Part shown: positions 1 to 8,686 of the stretch, piece after piece | How the letters are laid out: each line of letters starts with the position of its first letter | How positions within the stretch are numbered: position 1 is the stretch's first letter | Source: Vibrio ishigakensis | GTDB taxonomy: Bacteria; Pseudomonadota; Gammaproteobacteria; Enterobacterales; Vibrionaceae | Length of the DNA: 64,000 nucleotides | Assembly (NCBI RefSeq): GCF_024347675.1 | Contig: NZ_AP024881.1 | Location: 2,108,001 to 2,172,000 of the forward strand | Reading direction: 5' to 3' | Made by a program: the position numbers and the translations under genes | The notes under the pieces: generated by a model | The model's input: only the letters and a program-made list of their open reading frames with translations | Databases searched by the model: none | Told to the model about the DNA's origin: nothing

Positions 1-193
1 TGGTGACATTATGTCAACCAACTTATCAAACAGCACAGGATTACCTCTAATATCTGCTGATACTAACTTAAGAGACGCAGTCTCTATGCATATCTGGGAA
101 GGTGTACACAATTTGGCGGTGGCTAACGCCGATGGACACGTTATAGGAACTGTTTCTCTTGAAGATATACTCAAAAGGGGAGCCAAGTTATGA
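1..193 (+). CDS. Osmoprotectant ABC transporter ATPase, C-terminal CBS fragment (5' end outside window)
   Basis: The reading frame is open from the window edge (frame starting at base 2), so only the last 63 or so residues are seen. They look like a CBS domain: a conserved hydrophobic run, a GHVIGTVSLEDIL segment near the end, and a short basic tail. CBS domains at the C-terminus are typical of ATPases of the OpuCA/ProV/OsmV osmoprotectant importers. The stop overlaps the next start as ATGA, so the two are translationally coupled. The identification rests mostly on the neighbour; the ATPase core is not visible. Confidence 0.75.
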   Translation, partial: GDIMSTNLSNSTGLPLISADTNLRDAVSMHIWEGVHNLAVANADGHVIGTVSLEDILKRGAKL

Positions 194-930
194 GCAAACC
201 CCGTTTTAGATCTTGGTTTGCTTTATTACTACCGCTAATGGTGTTAGTTACCCTCATAACATGGATAGAGTTACTCGAACCTGTACTCACTTATTTCAAC
301 CACAACGACGCCCCCGCTATTTACTATAGGGACACCTTCGCAAACCTTGTATTTTGGCATATGTTGATTGTTTTTCTCGCGATAGGTTTAGCAACGATTG
401 TTGCTTTGCTTTGTGGTATTTTTGTTACTCGTGATTTTGGCCGAGATTTTCTACCATTGGCTAGAGCGTTAGCCAATCTAGGACAAACATTTCCACCCGT
501 TGCCGTACTCGCCTTAGCTATCCCTTCTCTAGGCTTCGGATTGAAACCCACGTTAGTTGCGTTGTTTCTCTATGGGTTATTACCTATTTTTGAAAACACC
601 GTAACAGGGCTCCAGCAAACGCCTAAAAGTATTTTAGAAGCAGCTAAAGGAATGGGGATGAGTCCTCTTCAACAACTACGTAAAGTAGAGTTACCTTTGG
701 CACTACCTCTGATTATTTCGGGAATTCGAACCTCAATGATCATAAGTATTGGTACGGCAACAATTGGATCTACAGTTGCTTCTAAAGGTTTGGGTGAAGT
801 TATTATTGCAGGACTCTTAACTGACAACATGGCGTTTATTCTGCAAGGAGGTGTCATCGTGGCATTAATCGCAGTCATTTCTGACCAAGCACTTCTAAAG
901 ATCGAAAACCGTTTGACGCTGAAGACATGA
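190..930 (+). CDS. osmW: Osmoprotectant ABC transporter permease, OsmW/YehW-like
   Basis: A 246-residue inner-membrane permease with about six hydrophobic segments and the binding-protein-dependent transport (BPD_transp_1) fold. It closely resembles E. coli YehW/OsmW: the blocks GQTFPPVAVLALAIP, GFGLKP, AAKGMGM and RKVELPLALPLI are recognisable, including the EAA-type loop that docks on the ATPase. It starts inside the stop codon of the ATPase gene. It should import glycine betaine or a related compatible solute at the inner membrane together with that ATPase. The other subunits (second permease, binding protein) would lie left of the window. The exact substrate is not shown by the sequence. 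Confidence 0.85.
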   Translation: MSKPRFRSWFALLLPLMVLVTLITWIELLEPVLTYFNHNDAPAIYYRDTFANLVFWHMLIVFLAIGLATIVALLCGIFVTRDFGRDFLPLARALANLGQTFPPVAVLALAIPSLGFGLKPTLVALFLYGLLPIFENTVTGLQQTPKSILEAAKGMGMSPLQQLRKVELPLALPLIISGIRTSMIISIGTATIGSTVASKGLGEVIIAGLLTDNMAFILQGGVIVALIAVISDQALLKIENRLTLKT

Positions 931-1007
931 AATCTTGTTAAAGGGGCGTGTCAATTGAGAAAAAACAAGACAGTTAGAAGCACACCGCTTATTTCACTTG
1001 AGTAAAA

Positions 1008-1037
1008 ACAATCTGCCCAATAATATAGGCAGATTAC
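1008..1037 (-). terminator. Intrinsic terminator of the DyP peroxidase gene
   Basis: Eight-base arms AATCTGCC (1010-1017) and GGCAGATT (1028-1035) enclose a 10-base loop. Read on the minus strand the hairpin is followed by GTTTTTAC, placing it about 35 bases after the peroxidase stop. Confidence 0.7.
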
Positions 1038-1071
1038 GCTGTGAAGGAGACCATAGTCAAAAAACTATTGG

Positions 1072-1965
1072 CTATATTGAAAGTAGCAAGCTTTCACTTG
1101 GTGCAAAGAAATAAGCACCTGTTTTGGCTTGTGAAAAGTTAAGTATCATATCCGTTACCCCATCGATTTCACCATACATGCTCTTAAGCATTTTATCCAT
1201 GTTGTACAACCGCGCGCAGTACCCAACAAAATAGAGTCCATGATCTTCACTCACCATGCCATAAGGCATACTATGACGAAGCATTTTTAAACCTTTGCCA
1301 TTCTCTTTGAGATCTACTCTTCCCACATGTGAGTTGTTAGGTACATCATCCAACTCTACAGAATCCGGTTTTGTGCGGCCAATCATACGCTCTTGCTTGT
1401 TTTGTTCGAGTTTATGCCATGGCTTTAGATTATGGGCAAATTTTTGTACCATCACATAACTGCCTCCGGCAAACTTACCTTCAGCTATTAGGGCAACGGT
1501 TGCGCGATCATCGTCCGTTGGGTTTTCTGTACCATCAATGAAACCGGTCATATCTCGGTCGTCTAGATAACGGTAACCTTGTACTTCGTCGACAATTTTC
1601 ACGTGTTCACCAACCTGCTTCAAAAATGATTGCATAAGTTCAAAGTGAAGGTCAGGCCGAGCAGAATGGAAATGCAAAAATACATGCGCATCAGTAGCGG
1701 GAGCCACTATGTTATTCTTACCATAGCCGGGGAAAGTAATCAGCTCACTTGGCGAAGCAGAATGAATGTCAGACCAAAAATCCGCAGAAAATGAAATAGC
1801 TAAGTGAATACTCGATTGTTCATTGTCGGCTCTTATCTGTTGTGTACTTTTATATAGAGTCTTTAATGACTCAATGACCTGTTGATGGCTAGACGTGATA
1901 TTTAATAAAACAAAATGTGCAAAGCGTTCATTTCCAGGAAGAATTGCAGATTGAGGGACTGACAT
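1072..1965 (-). CDS. yfeX: Dyp-type heme peroxidase, YfeX-like
   Basis: 297 residues, matching the length of E. coli YfeX. It has the DyP signature GFIDG at residues 141-145 (catalytic Asp144), a conserved TENP next to it, the expected proximal heme ligand His213 in NSHVGRVDL, and Arg230 in the KMLRHSMPYG segment. Family knowledge: cytosolic type B DyP peroxidases oxidise dyes and porphyrinogens with peroxide; a heme de-ironing role for YfeX is disputed. No signal peptide is visible. A GGAG ribosome site precedes the ATG. An imperfect Fur-like sequence lies about 30 bases upstream, which would fit iron control. Confidence 0.92.
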   Translation of the reverse strand: MSVPQSAILPGNERFAHFVLLNITSSHQQVIESLKTLYKSTQQIRADNEQSSIHLAISFSADFWSDIHSASPSELITFPGYGKNNIVAPATDAHVFLHFHSARPDLHFELMQSFLKQVGEHVKIVDEVQGYRYLDDRDMTGFIDGTENPTDDDRATVALIAEGKFAGGSYVMVQKFAHNLKPWHKLEQNKQERMIGRTKPDSVELDDVPNNSHVGRVDLKENGKGLKMLRHSMPYGMVSEDHGLYFVGYCARLYNMDKMLKSMYGEIDGVTDMILNFSQAKTGAYFFAPSESLLLSI

Positions 1966-1990
1966 GATTTAACTCCAAAATAACGTTTAT

Positions 1991-2010
1991 AGTGATAATT
2001 GCTAATCAAT
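1991..2010. promoter_or_regulatory. Possible Fur-like box upstream of the DyP peroxidase
   Basis: The sequence AGTGATAATTGCTAATCAAT has a good left half-site (8 of 9 to the Fur consensus) but a right half that fits only if one base is inserted. It lies 26-45 bases upstream of the start codon. Weak; offered because YfeX-type genes are often iron-linked. Confidence 0.3.
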
Positions 2011-2665
2011 ATGAGCCAATACTAAGTTCCAATATGTGTAATAAGTGACTCTGAAAGTGTCTTTTTTCCTATCGGTTTTCTCACTTTGTTGTCAACGACT
2101 CCTAAGAGGGAACTTAGTTTCTACCTAAGCAAAGTAACACCACTATTACATATGGCATCTGTTTTACTAATTACATTGTTGTGCCTGAAAGAGAGTGCTT
2201 ATAATATCCATACTGTTTTTTTACTCTTGTTGTAGCTGCAGAGCTTTTGGTAAGCTAACGTCAACTTGCGAGGATGCCAATACCTCCAGAAGCTTGCCCC
2301 TCTCTTGGTAGGTAGAAAGAAACAGCGCTCTTGATGACATAGGCAAACTTTTTCATTATCAGTGTAGTAAGAATGGATAAATCACTACCTTGGCTAGACC
2401 TACTGCGCTTATGTTGTTGATTTTATTTCCACTTTGTTATCGCTTCCTAACCAATTTCAAAGGTTAGATAACTACCTTTTGTTAAGGCTTTGTGCGCCGT
2501 TTTCAGTTTGTTGTTTCGAAACGAAGTTTGCAATACGGCTACAAGCATTAATGGATGTAGCCGTTCAGATCATAACGTATTGGTTTATTAGTCCCGAAAA
2601 ACCTTTATAGGTACCGTAATAATAAAGCCCGTCGGAACTTAAGATGTGATCGAATCGCGTCATGA
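2011..2665. other. Long intergenic region without a convincing gene
   Basis: About 650 bases, AT-rich, with stops in all frames. It lies between the peroxidase start and the 3' end of the glutamate-synthase-like gene. One clear dyad is present: ACGGCTACA (2535-2543) and TGTAGCCGT (2556-2564), a 9-bp stem with a 12-base loop but no T-run on either side. A second weak dyad, TGTGATC (2645-2651) with GATCACA (2664-2670), overlaps the stop of the next gene. Nothing else is recognised. Confidence 0.5.
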
Positions 2666-4147
2666 TCACACATGATGCTGATAGAGCTTATCAAGTGCAA
2701 TGGACAAACCATTCTCAGTGACAACCCTAACGTGATCCATCTTAATGTCTCTTGCATTGGTCACTCCGCACGAGTGCGCAATAAGTCCGACGCCGTAATG
2801 GATATACTTGTTGTAGTTTGCTACACGTTGCTTTTTGTCTTCGACATTCAATCCTTTTTGTAGCGATTTATTCTGTGTCGTAATGCCAGTCGGACAAGTA
2901 TCCTTATTGCACTTAAGTGCTTGAATACAACCCAGTGAAAACATGTGACCACGGGCTGATACAACAAAGTCAGCCCCTAAAGCCAATGCCCAAGCAACTT
3001 TACTCGGCGTGATCAATTTGCCAGATGCGATCAACTTAGTTCGGGGCACAAGGCCTCTTTCCCGCAACAATTTTGCCATCAAAGGTAGGCTGTCTTTCAA
3101 AGGTAAACCCATATAATCCATCAAGGGTTGTGGAGCAGCCCCTGTCCCCCCGTCGGCACTGTCTAGCGTAATAAAGTCCGGAGCAGACTCAATACCACGC
3201 GATTCTATTTCATCGAATAACTCTTCTAACCAAGCTGAATTACCCATGACAAACTTGAACCCAACCGGCTTGCCTGTCACCTCTCGGACGTGAGCTATCA
3301 TATCGAGCAGATCCGCAGCAGACTTAATCTCTGGGTGTCCATTGGGGCTGATAGAATCTTTACCCGCCTCGATGCCACGAATCTGAGCTATCTCGGCAGT
3401 CACTTTACGACCTGGCAGTATTCCTCCCTTCCCAGGTTTAGCTCCTTGACTCATCTTGATTTCAAACATTCGTACTTGTTCGTGAGCTGCTACCTCTTTT
3501 AGCTTCTCATCACTGAGCTTACCGTTTTCATCTCGAACTCCATACTTGGCTGTACCTATCTGAAAGACCAAATCGCCTCCACCTTCAAGATGATATGAGC
3601 TCAGGCCCCCTTCTCCGGTATTCATCCAACACCCCGCAATTTTCGCACCACTAGAAAGTGCTCGCACAGCAGGTGCAGACAAAGCGCCAAAGCTCATTCC
3701 CGATATGTTGAAAACAGATTTAGTTGTATAGGGTGTTCGGCTGTACTCACCAATAGTGACAGCCGCAGGTTGAACGGCGTCCTCAGTCATTACCGGAAAA
3801 GCGTGATTCAAAAATAAGATCGTACCGGATGGGTCTAGACTGCGTGTCGAGCCAAACGCAATGGTGCGATCCTCGTTTTTTGCGGCCTTATACACCCATG
3901 AACGCTCTGCTCTGTTAAATGGCATCTCTTCTCTATCTAGAGCGAAAAAGTATTGGCGAAAGAATTCACCCTGTTTTTCAAATAGGTATCGGAAACGCCC
4001 TATAAAAGGATAGTTCCTACGAATCGCGTGCTCGTACTGATTCTTATCCACAATATACATGTATATGACGGCCAGAATTACGATACCTATTACGACTATC
4101 AGCATACTCGCTAAAAAAGTGGTGGCAGAAAACATGAAATCACCCAT
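2666..4147 (-). CDS. FMN-binding glutamate-synthase-domain protein, membrane-anchored
   Basis: 493 residues. Residues about 5-30 form one transmembrane segment; the rest is a GltB-type FMN (alpha/beta barrel) domain, with NISGMSFGALS, GEGGLSSYH and DSADGGTGAAP blocks. Cysteines 407, 413 and 418 give the C-x5-C-x4-C spacing that binds the 3Fe-4S cluster in glutamate synthase. The glutamine amidotransferase domain is absent, so it cannot make ammonia from glutamine itself. It is the last gene of a minus-strand operon with an aldehyde dehydrogenase and a ThDP enzyme. TAAGGAG lies 5 bases before the chosen ATG. The reaction is unknown; a membrane-bound flavin/Fe-S oxidoreductase is an inference. 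Confidence 0.85.
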   Translation of the reverse strand: MGDFMFSATTFLASMLIVVIGIVILAVIYMYIVDKNQYEHAIRRNYPFIGRFRYLFEKQGEFFRQYFFALDREEMPFNRAERSWVYKAAKNEDRTIAFGSTRSLDPSGTILFLNHAFPVMTEDAVQPAAVTIGEYSRTPYTTKSVFNISGMSFGALSAPAVRALSSGAKIAGCWMNTGEGGLSSYHLEGGGDLVFQIGTAKYGVRDENGKLSDEKLKEVAAHEQVRMFEIKMSQGAKPGKGGILPGRKVTAEIAQIRGIEAGKDSISPNGHPEIKSAADLLDMIAHVREVTGKPVGFKFVMGNSAWLEELFDEIESRGIESAPDFITLDSADGGTGAAPQPLMDYMGLPLKDSLPLMAKLLRERGLVPRTKLIASGKLITPSKVAWALALGADFVVSARGHMFSLGCIQALKCNKDTCPTGITTQNKSLQKGLNVEDKKQRVANYNKYIHYGVGLIAHSCGVTNARDIKMDHVRVVTENGLSIALDKLYQHHV

Positions 4148-4205
4148 TTTAACTCCTTATGAAATCACTAAAAAAACGGTCAGTTTTGTTACAACAAATT
4201 GGTAA

Positions 4206-5594
4206 TTAGCCATGTTTAAACACCGCCATTTTGTCTTGGGTCATGTCATGCATTGTGTAGCCGATACCACCGGTTCCATATCCCGAGGTATGTCGGCCAG
4301 CAAATGGCATCCAGTCAACCCGAAACGCTGTATGGTCGTTCACCATAACTGCGGTAGCATCCAGGTGTTTTATACAGTGCTGTGCTATGGCCTGGTTTTC
4401 GGTAAAGACAGAAGCTTGAAACGCCACATCCAAAGAGTTTGCTAACTCAATAGCCTGATCGATGTCATCGTAGGTGTATACACACACCACCGGCCCAAAA
4501 ATCTCTTTTTGGGAAACTTTGCTTTGCTGCGAAGGCTCAAACAGTATGGTGGGTGCATAGGTGGTTTCTGATAGAGCTTTCCCTCCAGAGAGTACTTCAG
4601 CTCCCTCTTGAACCGCCTCATCGACCCACTGCGCAACTCTGGTCACTTCTGCGGGTCGAATCAGAGGACCGCATTGTGTTGCCTCTTCTCTCGCATCACC
4701 CACAACGAGCTTATTGGCCTCAGATGCCATTAGCTGCGCTAGCTCTCTTGCGTACTTTTTTGGAGCAAACACACGTTGCACTGAGACACACACTTGTCCA
4801 GAGTGATAGAACCCACCTTTCATCAAAGCTGGTAAGGCATTGTTGAGATCTGCATCTTCAGCCATGATAACTGGAGCAGCACCCCCATGCTCCAGCGCAC
4901 AACGTGTACCGGGAGCTAATTGTGAACGGAGCATCCAACCAACTCTTGCTGAGCCAATAAACGTCAGGAAAGCGACTCTTTGGTCGGTAATCAATTTCGA
5001 TGCTACCTCATTTTCAAGGTAAACCATTCGGCACCAACTCTCGTCCAATCCCGCTTCATAGACAATTTCAACAAAGCGCTGACAACTTAAAGGTGTATCC
5101 ATAGCTGGCTTAACAATCACTGGGCAACCGACAGCAATAGCAGGAGCAACTTGGTGAACAATCAAATTCAAAGGGTGATTAAACGCAGAGACAGCGACCA
5201 CAACCCCTATTGGCTCTCGTGAGGTGAAAGCCGTTCTGCCAGCACCTGCTGCAGTAAGATCCATCGGAATCTCCACACCACGTTCACTCTGCAACTCCGA
5301 AATACATAGCTGAACGCCTGCAATTGCTCGGTCTACTTCGATTCTCGCATCGATAAGCGGTTTCCCACCCTCTGAAGCGATCAACATAGCGAGCTGCTCA
5401 AACTCTTCCTGCATAATTCTGGCAATGTTGCCAAGAATCGTAATGCGTCTATGTTTCGGTTGCCAATGCGCTCGATGACGATACAGGTGGTAAGCTTCGG
5501 CTAGAAATCCTTCAACCGTGTCCCAATCAGTGAAAGGCACTTCTCCTATTTCAGAGAGGTCAAAAGGGTTACGAACTTTGGCTATTTTTTGCAT
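4206..5594 (-). CDS. NAD(P)-dependent aldehyde dehydrogenase
   Basis: About 462 residues, the ALDH superfamily length. Numbered from the chosen ATG, the general base is Glu235 in ALEHGG and the nucleophile is Cys269 in SGQVCVSVQR; the NAD-binding AFNHPLNL and PVIVKPA blocks and the EIFGPVV motif are present. It oxidises an aldehyde to an acid or acyl-CoA in the cytosol; the substrate is not evident. The start overlaps the end of the upstream ThDP enzyme gene by 13 bases (22 if the in-frame GTG at 5603 is used), so the two are translationally coupled. This suggests it handles an aldehyde linked to that enzyme, which is an inference. Confidence 0.9.
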   Translation of the reverse strand: MQKIAKVRNPFDLSEIGEVPFTDWDTVEGFLAEAYHLYRHRAHWQPKHRRITILGNIARIMQEEFEQLAMLIASEGGKPLIDARIEVDRAIAGVQLCISELQSERGVEIPMDLTAAGAGRTAFTSREPIGVVVAVSAFNHPLNLIVHQVAPAIAVGCPVIVKPAMDTPLSCQRFVEIVYEAGLDESWCRMVYLENEVASKLITDQRVAFLTFIGSARVGWMLRSQLAPGTRCALEHGGAAPVIMAEDADLNNALPALMKGGFYHSGQVCVSVQRVFAPKKYARELAQLMASEANKLVVGDAREEATQCGPLIRPAEVTRVAQWVDEAVQEGAEVLSGGKALSETTYAPTILFEPSQQSKVSQKEIFGPVVCVYTYDDIDQAIELANSLDVAFQASVFTENQAIAQHCIKHLDATAVMVNDHTAFRVDWMPFAGRHTSGYGTGGIGYTMHDMTQDKMAVFKHG

Positions 5595-7234
5595 ACGACA
5601 CACGCTCTCTTGGAGAGTTCATCAATCAGAACCTTTTGGTTTTCCGAATAGTCCACCGGGATTTCAATAAGGTGAACACCGCCTTGCTCAAAAGCATCAT
5701 TTAAAATGGGCACTAACTGTTCTGCACTCGGAACACGACTTGCTTTTGCACCATAAGATTCAGCGTATTTAACGAAATCTGGGTTGTTAAACTCCAATCC
5801 CCAATCCTGAAAACCAGCGGCGGCTTGCTTCCAACGAATCATGCCGTAGGAGCTGTCGTTAAGGACAGCAACAACCAAGTTGAGCCCCAAGCGCACTGCG
5901 GTTTCCATTTCTTGGCTGTTCATCATAAAACCGCCATCGCCGCAAATTGCCATTACTCGCTTATTAGGGTGCATTTTCGCAACCATCATTGCAGACGGTA
6001 AACCCGCCCCCATAGTGGCTAATGCGTTATCGAGAAGTACAGTATTTGACTGGTATGCCTTGTAGTTTCTAGCGAACCAAATCTTGTAAATACCATTATC
6101 GAGGGCAATGACATCTCCAGCGGCCATCACTCGACGGACATCCGCCACCAGCCTTTGAGGCACGATCGGAAATCTCGGATCATCCACTCCCTCAAGCAGA
6201 TGTTTTTCTACCTCGGTTTTAACCAGGTTAAAGATGGAACGGTCGAAATCAATTGGCTGTTCAAAGTGGTTCTTAAGGAGTTCGATAGAGGCAGAGATAT
6301 CACCGACAATTTCTAACTGTGGGAAATAGACCTGATCGACTTGAGCGGATTTATAGTTGATGTGAATAACCTTTCTCTCATCGTCTTCATGCATAAAGAA
6401 AGGTGGTTTCTCAACCACGTCGTGACCAATATTGATAATCAAATCGGCATTAGCGATTGCTTCGTGCAGATAATCTCCTGTGGAGAGCGCGGCTGTACCC
6501 AAACACATATCAAGTCGTTCATCGACAACCCCTTTGCCCATTTGTGTATTGAAAAAAGGAATTTGAAGGTGCTCGACAAAACTTTGCAGGGTTTTACAAG
6601 TTGCTTTACGGTTGGCACCTGCACCTACTAGCACAAGAGGAAATTTTGCCGAACGGATAAGGTCTGCAGCCTGCTGTATAACATTATCCTCTGGCCTTGC
6701 ATACCAACGAGGATGCGGTGTGATCACGCTTGCATCACAATCCTCTCTAGCAATATCCTCGGGTAACTCGAGCAGTACCGCACCTGGTCTCTCTTCCTCG
6801 GCAAGGCGGAAGGCTTCTCTAACGATGGATGGGATAGTATTACCATGAACGATTTGCTTAGACATTTTGCAAACGGGATCAAACAAACCTACGACATCAA
6901 TGATTTGAAATTGACCCTGCTTAGATTTCTTTATCGGTTTTTGACCTGTCAGCATGACCAAGGGGAACGCGCCTAAGTGTGCATAAGCTGCAGGCGTTGC
7001 GAAGTTTGTTGCTCCTGGCCCTAGCGTCGCCATGCAAACGCCGGCTTTGCCCGTTAACCGACCATAGGTTGCCGCCATGAAGGCTGCTCCTTGCTCATGA
7101 CGCGTTAACACCAGTTTAATGTTAGAGTTTCTCAAAGACTCGACCATATCGAGATTCTCTTCACCCGGGACGCCAAAAATAAACTCCACACCTTCGTTTT
7201 CGAGTGCCTTTACAAATAAGTCTGATGCTTTCAT
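5582..7234 (-). CDS. Acetolactate-synthase-like ThDP-dependent enzyme, large subunit
   Basis: 550 residues with the three ThDP-enzyme domains. GVPGEEN at 21-27, catalytic Glu47 in TRHEQGAAF, TLGPGATN near residue 70, and the ThDP/Mg motif GDG (432-434) through Asn459 are all present. It resembles catabolic-type acetolactate synthases (AlsS/BudB and relatives) that condense two pyruvates and need no small subunit; no ilvN-like gene is adjacent. Related ThDP enzymes decarboxylate or ligate other 2-oxo acids, so the substrate is uncertain. AGAAGG precedes the ATG. It is the first gene of an operon with the aldehyde dehydrogenase and the glutamate-synthase-like protein. Confidence 0.88.
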   Translation of the reverse strand: MKASDLFVKALENEGVEFIFGVPGEENLDMVESLRNSNIKLVLTRHEQGAAFMAATYGRLTGKAGVCMATLGPGATNFATPAAYAHLGAFPLVMLTGQKPIKKSKQGQFQIIDVVGLFDPVCKMSKQIVHGNTIPSIVREAFRLAEEERPGAVLLELPEDIAREDCDASVITPHPRWYARPEDNVIQQAADLIRSAKFPLVLVGAGANRKATCKTLQSFVEHLQIPFFNTQMGKGVVDERLDMCLGTAALSTGDYLHEAIANADLIINIGHDVVEKPPFFMHEDDERKVIHINYKSAQVDQVYFPQLEIVGDISASIELLKNHFEQPIDFDRSIFNLVKTEVEKHLLEGVDDPRFPIVPQRLVADVRRVMAAGDVIALDNGIYKIWFARNYKAYQSNTVLLDNALATMGAGLPSAMMVAKMHPNKRVMAICGDGGFMMNSQEMETAVRLGLNLVVAVLNDSSYGMIRWKQAAAGFQDWGLEFNNPDFVKYAESYGAKASRVPSAEQLVPILNDAFEQGGVHLIEIPVDYSENQKVLIDELSKRACVVCKK

Positions 7235-7464
7235 TAGAACCTTCTTTTTCTAACTCATTGATTTCAATCTATGTGTCGATTTAGTGGGTCATTTACAGCT
7301 CTCTTCCACCAATTTAAATGCAGTATTAACGCTAGTTGCATATAGATGAATTTACAAAGTGAACAGTAAGGTGCTGGTCCATTACAGCTTGAAGATGTGA
7401 ATCTCATCCTGTTAGGTACCTTGCCTATTCACAAATAATTCCTTTATTGCCACCTGGTAAGCCA

Positions 7465-7674
7465 TTAGCCCTTGGTAAGCTTCGAGTACGAAACACCTAG
7501 CGCAACGCCAAACACCAAGTGAAGGACAAATGTCATTACTGGTACCTTGATGTCCAATGCCAAGCAAAACAGCCCGAGGTTAGCCAGAGGCATTAGTACA
7601 ACCATCATTGCTAACCAAGCAGCAATCGCGAGTGCTAGGGCTTTATTTTTGGATAGAACTCTAACTACAAGCAC
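7465..7674 (-). CDS. Small membrane protein or truncated remnant
   Basis: 69 residues with two hydrophobic segments (about 10-40 and 45-62) and a C-terminal GVALGVSYSKLTKG reminiscent of small inner-membrane families. The only possible start in this register is a GTG that lies directly after the T-run of the terminator at 7674-7706, with no ribosome site; an in-frame TGA occurs seven codons upstream. A transcript from the upstream gene would end before it. It may be the C-terminal piece of a broken gene, or may be unexpressed. I do not recognise a function. Confidence 0.35.
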   Translation of the reverse strand: MLVVRVLSKNKALALAIAAWLAMMVVLMPLANLGLFCLALDIKVPVMTFVLHLVFGVALGVSYSKLTKG

Positions 7675-7706
7675 AAAAAAAGCGCTCGATATTCATCGAG
7701 CGCTTC
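7674..7706 (-). terminator. Intrinsic terminator of the Tat-exported hydrolase gene
   Basis: A strong hairpin with AGCGCTCGAT and ATCGAGCGCT-type arms at 7681-7704; on the minus strand it is followed by seven T residues. It lies about 35 bases after the hydrolase stop. Confidence 0.85.
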
Positions 7707-7740
7707 ACTACCTGCATATCAAACATTCGCATTACTACGA

Positions 7741-8649
7741 CTAATGACCATGATCGTCCTTCATTGTTGGAGGATTAGCTTTGTAAGCCGCCTTAACAAC
7801 CTCAACCGCATCTTTGGTCCACCACAAATCGTTGGCAACCATCCGGTAATTAATCAGTGCCGCCATATAACCGTCACCCTCTGGTATTTGAGCCGCCGCT
7901 GTAGCATCTCGCACAACCGCCACCTCATAACCCAACTCCAGCATCTCGTATAGGTGAGCCTGGACACAGAGGTTAGCCGACATCCCACATAGAATTACTT
8001 TATCAATACCTATTTTTCTCATTTGCAGGTTCAAGTCATTCTGTTGGAGTGAATAAACCTTGTGTGGACTGCAAACAATTGTCTTCCCGTCATTAATATA
8101 CTTTTTAAACTCTGGCATCCAGTCAGCCCCAGAGCCTTCAAAACCATCTAAGCTCAATGGGTCCTTGCGCACAAACATCGGTAAGTTGTGCATGACTTTT
8201 TCAAGTGGGCCGCCAAAGTGGTGTTCATTATCCCAAGGATAATAGTAATGAGGTGAGATAAGTACAGGCATACCAACCTCTTTCGCCACTTTAAACATGC
8301 TTTCAATATTTGAAACTGTTTGGTTTTCCTCAACACTCTTGCCTACTACTGGCCATGCAGTGCCATTTGGAGATAAAAAGTCGATTTGTGGATCGACCAC
8401 CACCAAAGCTGTTCGATTGGTATCAATCTTCATTTTTGTTGGTGGTAAAACCCCTTTCTTGGGATCCGCGTACTTTTTCTCAGCCTCTGGGGTCGCAGCA
8501 CTTGCCACTCCGGAAATACCTGCCGCAGTCGCCGCTGCTGCTACTGCTGCACTGGCTTTAAGTAAAGAGCGACGAGAGTCGTCAACCGCGCCTACTTGAC
8601 TCTGTTTTTCTGAATCCACTTTACCCACGGTTTTGTTGTTTGCTTTCAT
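7741..8649 (-). CDS. Isochorismatase-family (cysteine hydrolase) protein with Tat signal
   Basis: 302 residues. SRRSLLK at 25-31 followed by an alanine-rich hydrophobic stretch to about residue 50 is a twin-arginine signal, so the folded enzyme should be exported to the periplasm. The mature part has the isochorismatase-like triad: Asp86 in VVVDPQIDF, a Lys in VRKDPLSLD, and the Cys in CGMSANLCV. The family hydrolyses amides, carbamates, nicotinamide or isochorismate; the substrate here is unknown. Export through Tat is not the usual location for this family. It forms a single-gene unit with a structured leader and its own terminator. Confidence 0.85.
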   Translation of the reverse strand: MKANNKTVGKVDSEKQSQVGAVDDSRRSLLKASAAVAAAATAAGISGVASAATPEAEKKYADPKKGVLPPTKMKIDTNRTALVVVDPQIDFLSPNGTAWPVVGKSVEENQTVSNIESMFKVAKEVGMPVLISPHYYYPWDNEHHFGGPLEKVMHNLPMFVRKDPLSLDGFEGSGADWMPEFKKYINDGKTIVCSPHKVYSLQQNDLNLQMRKIGIDKVILCGMSANLCVQAHLYEMLELGYEVAVVRDATAAAQIPEGDGYMAALINYRMVANDLWWTKDAVEVVKAAYKANPPTMKDDHGH

Positions 8650-8686
8650 GCTTGTAACGTCCTAATGATAAATAGATATTGATACT

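Noticed and set aside
2645..2670. CRP site at TGTGATC...GATCACA
   Set aside because: The half-sites are 12 bases apart instead of six, and the dyad overlaps a stop codon.
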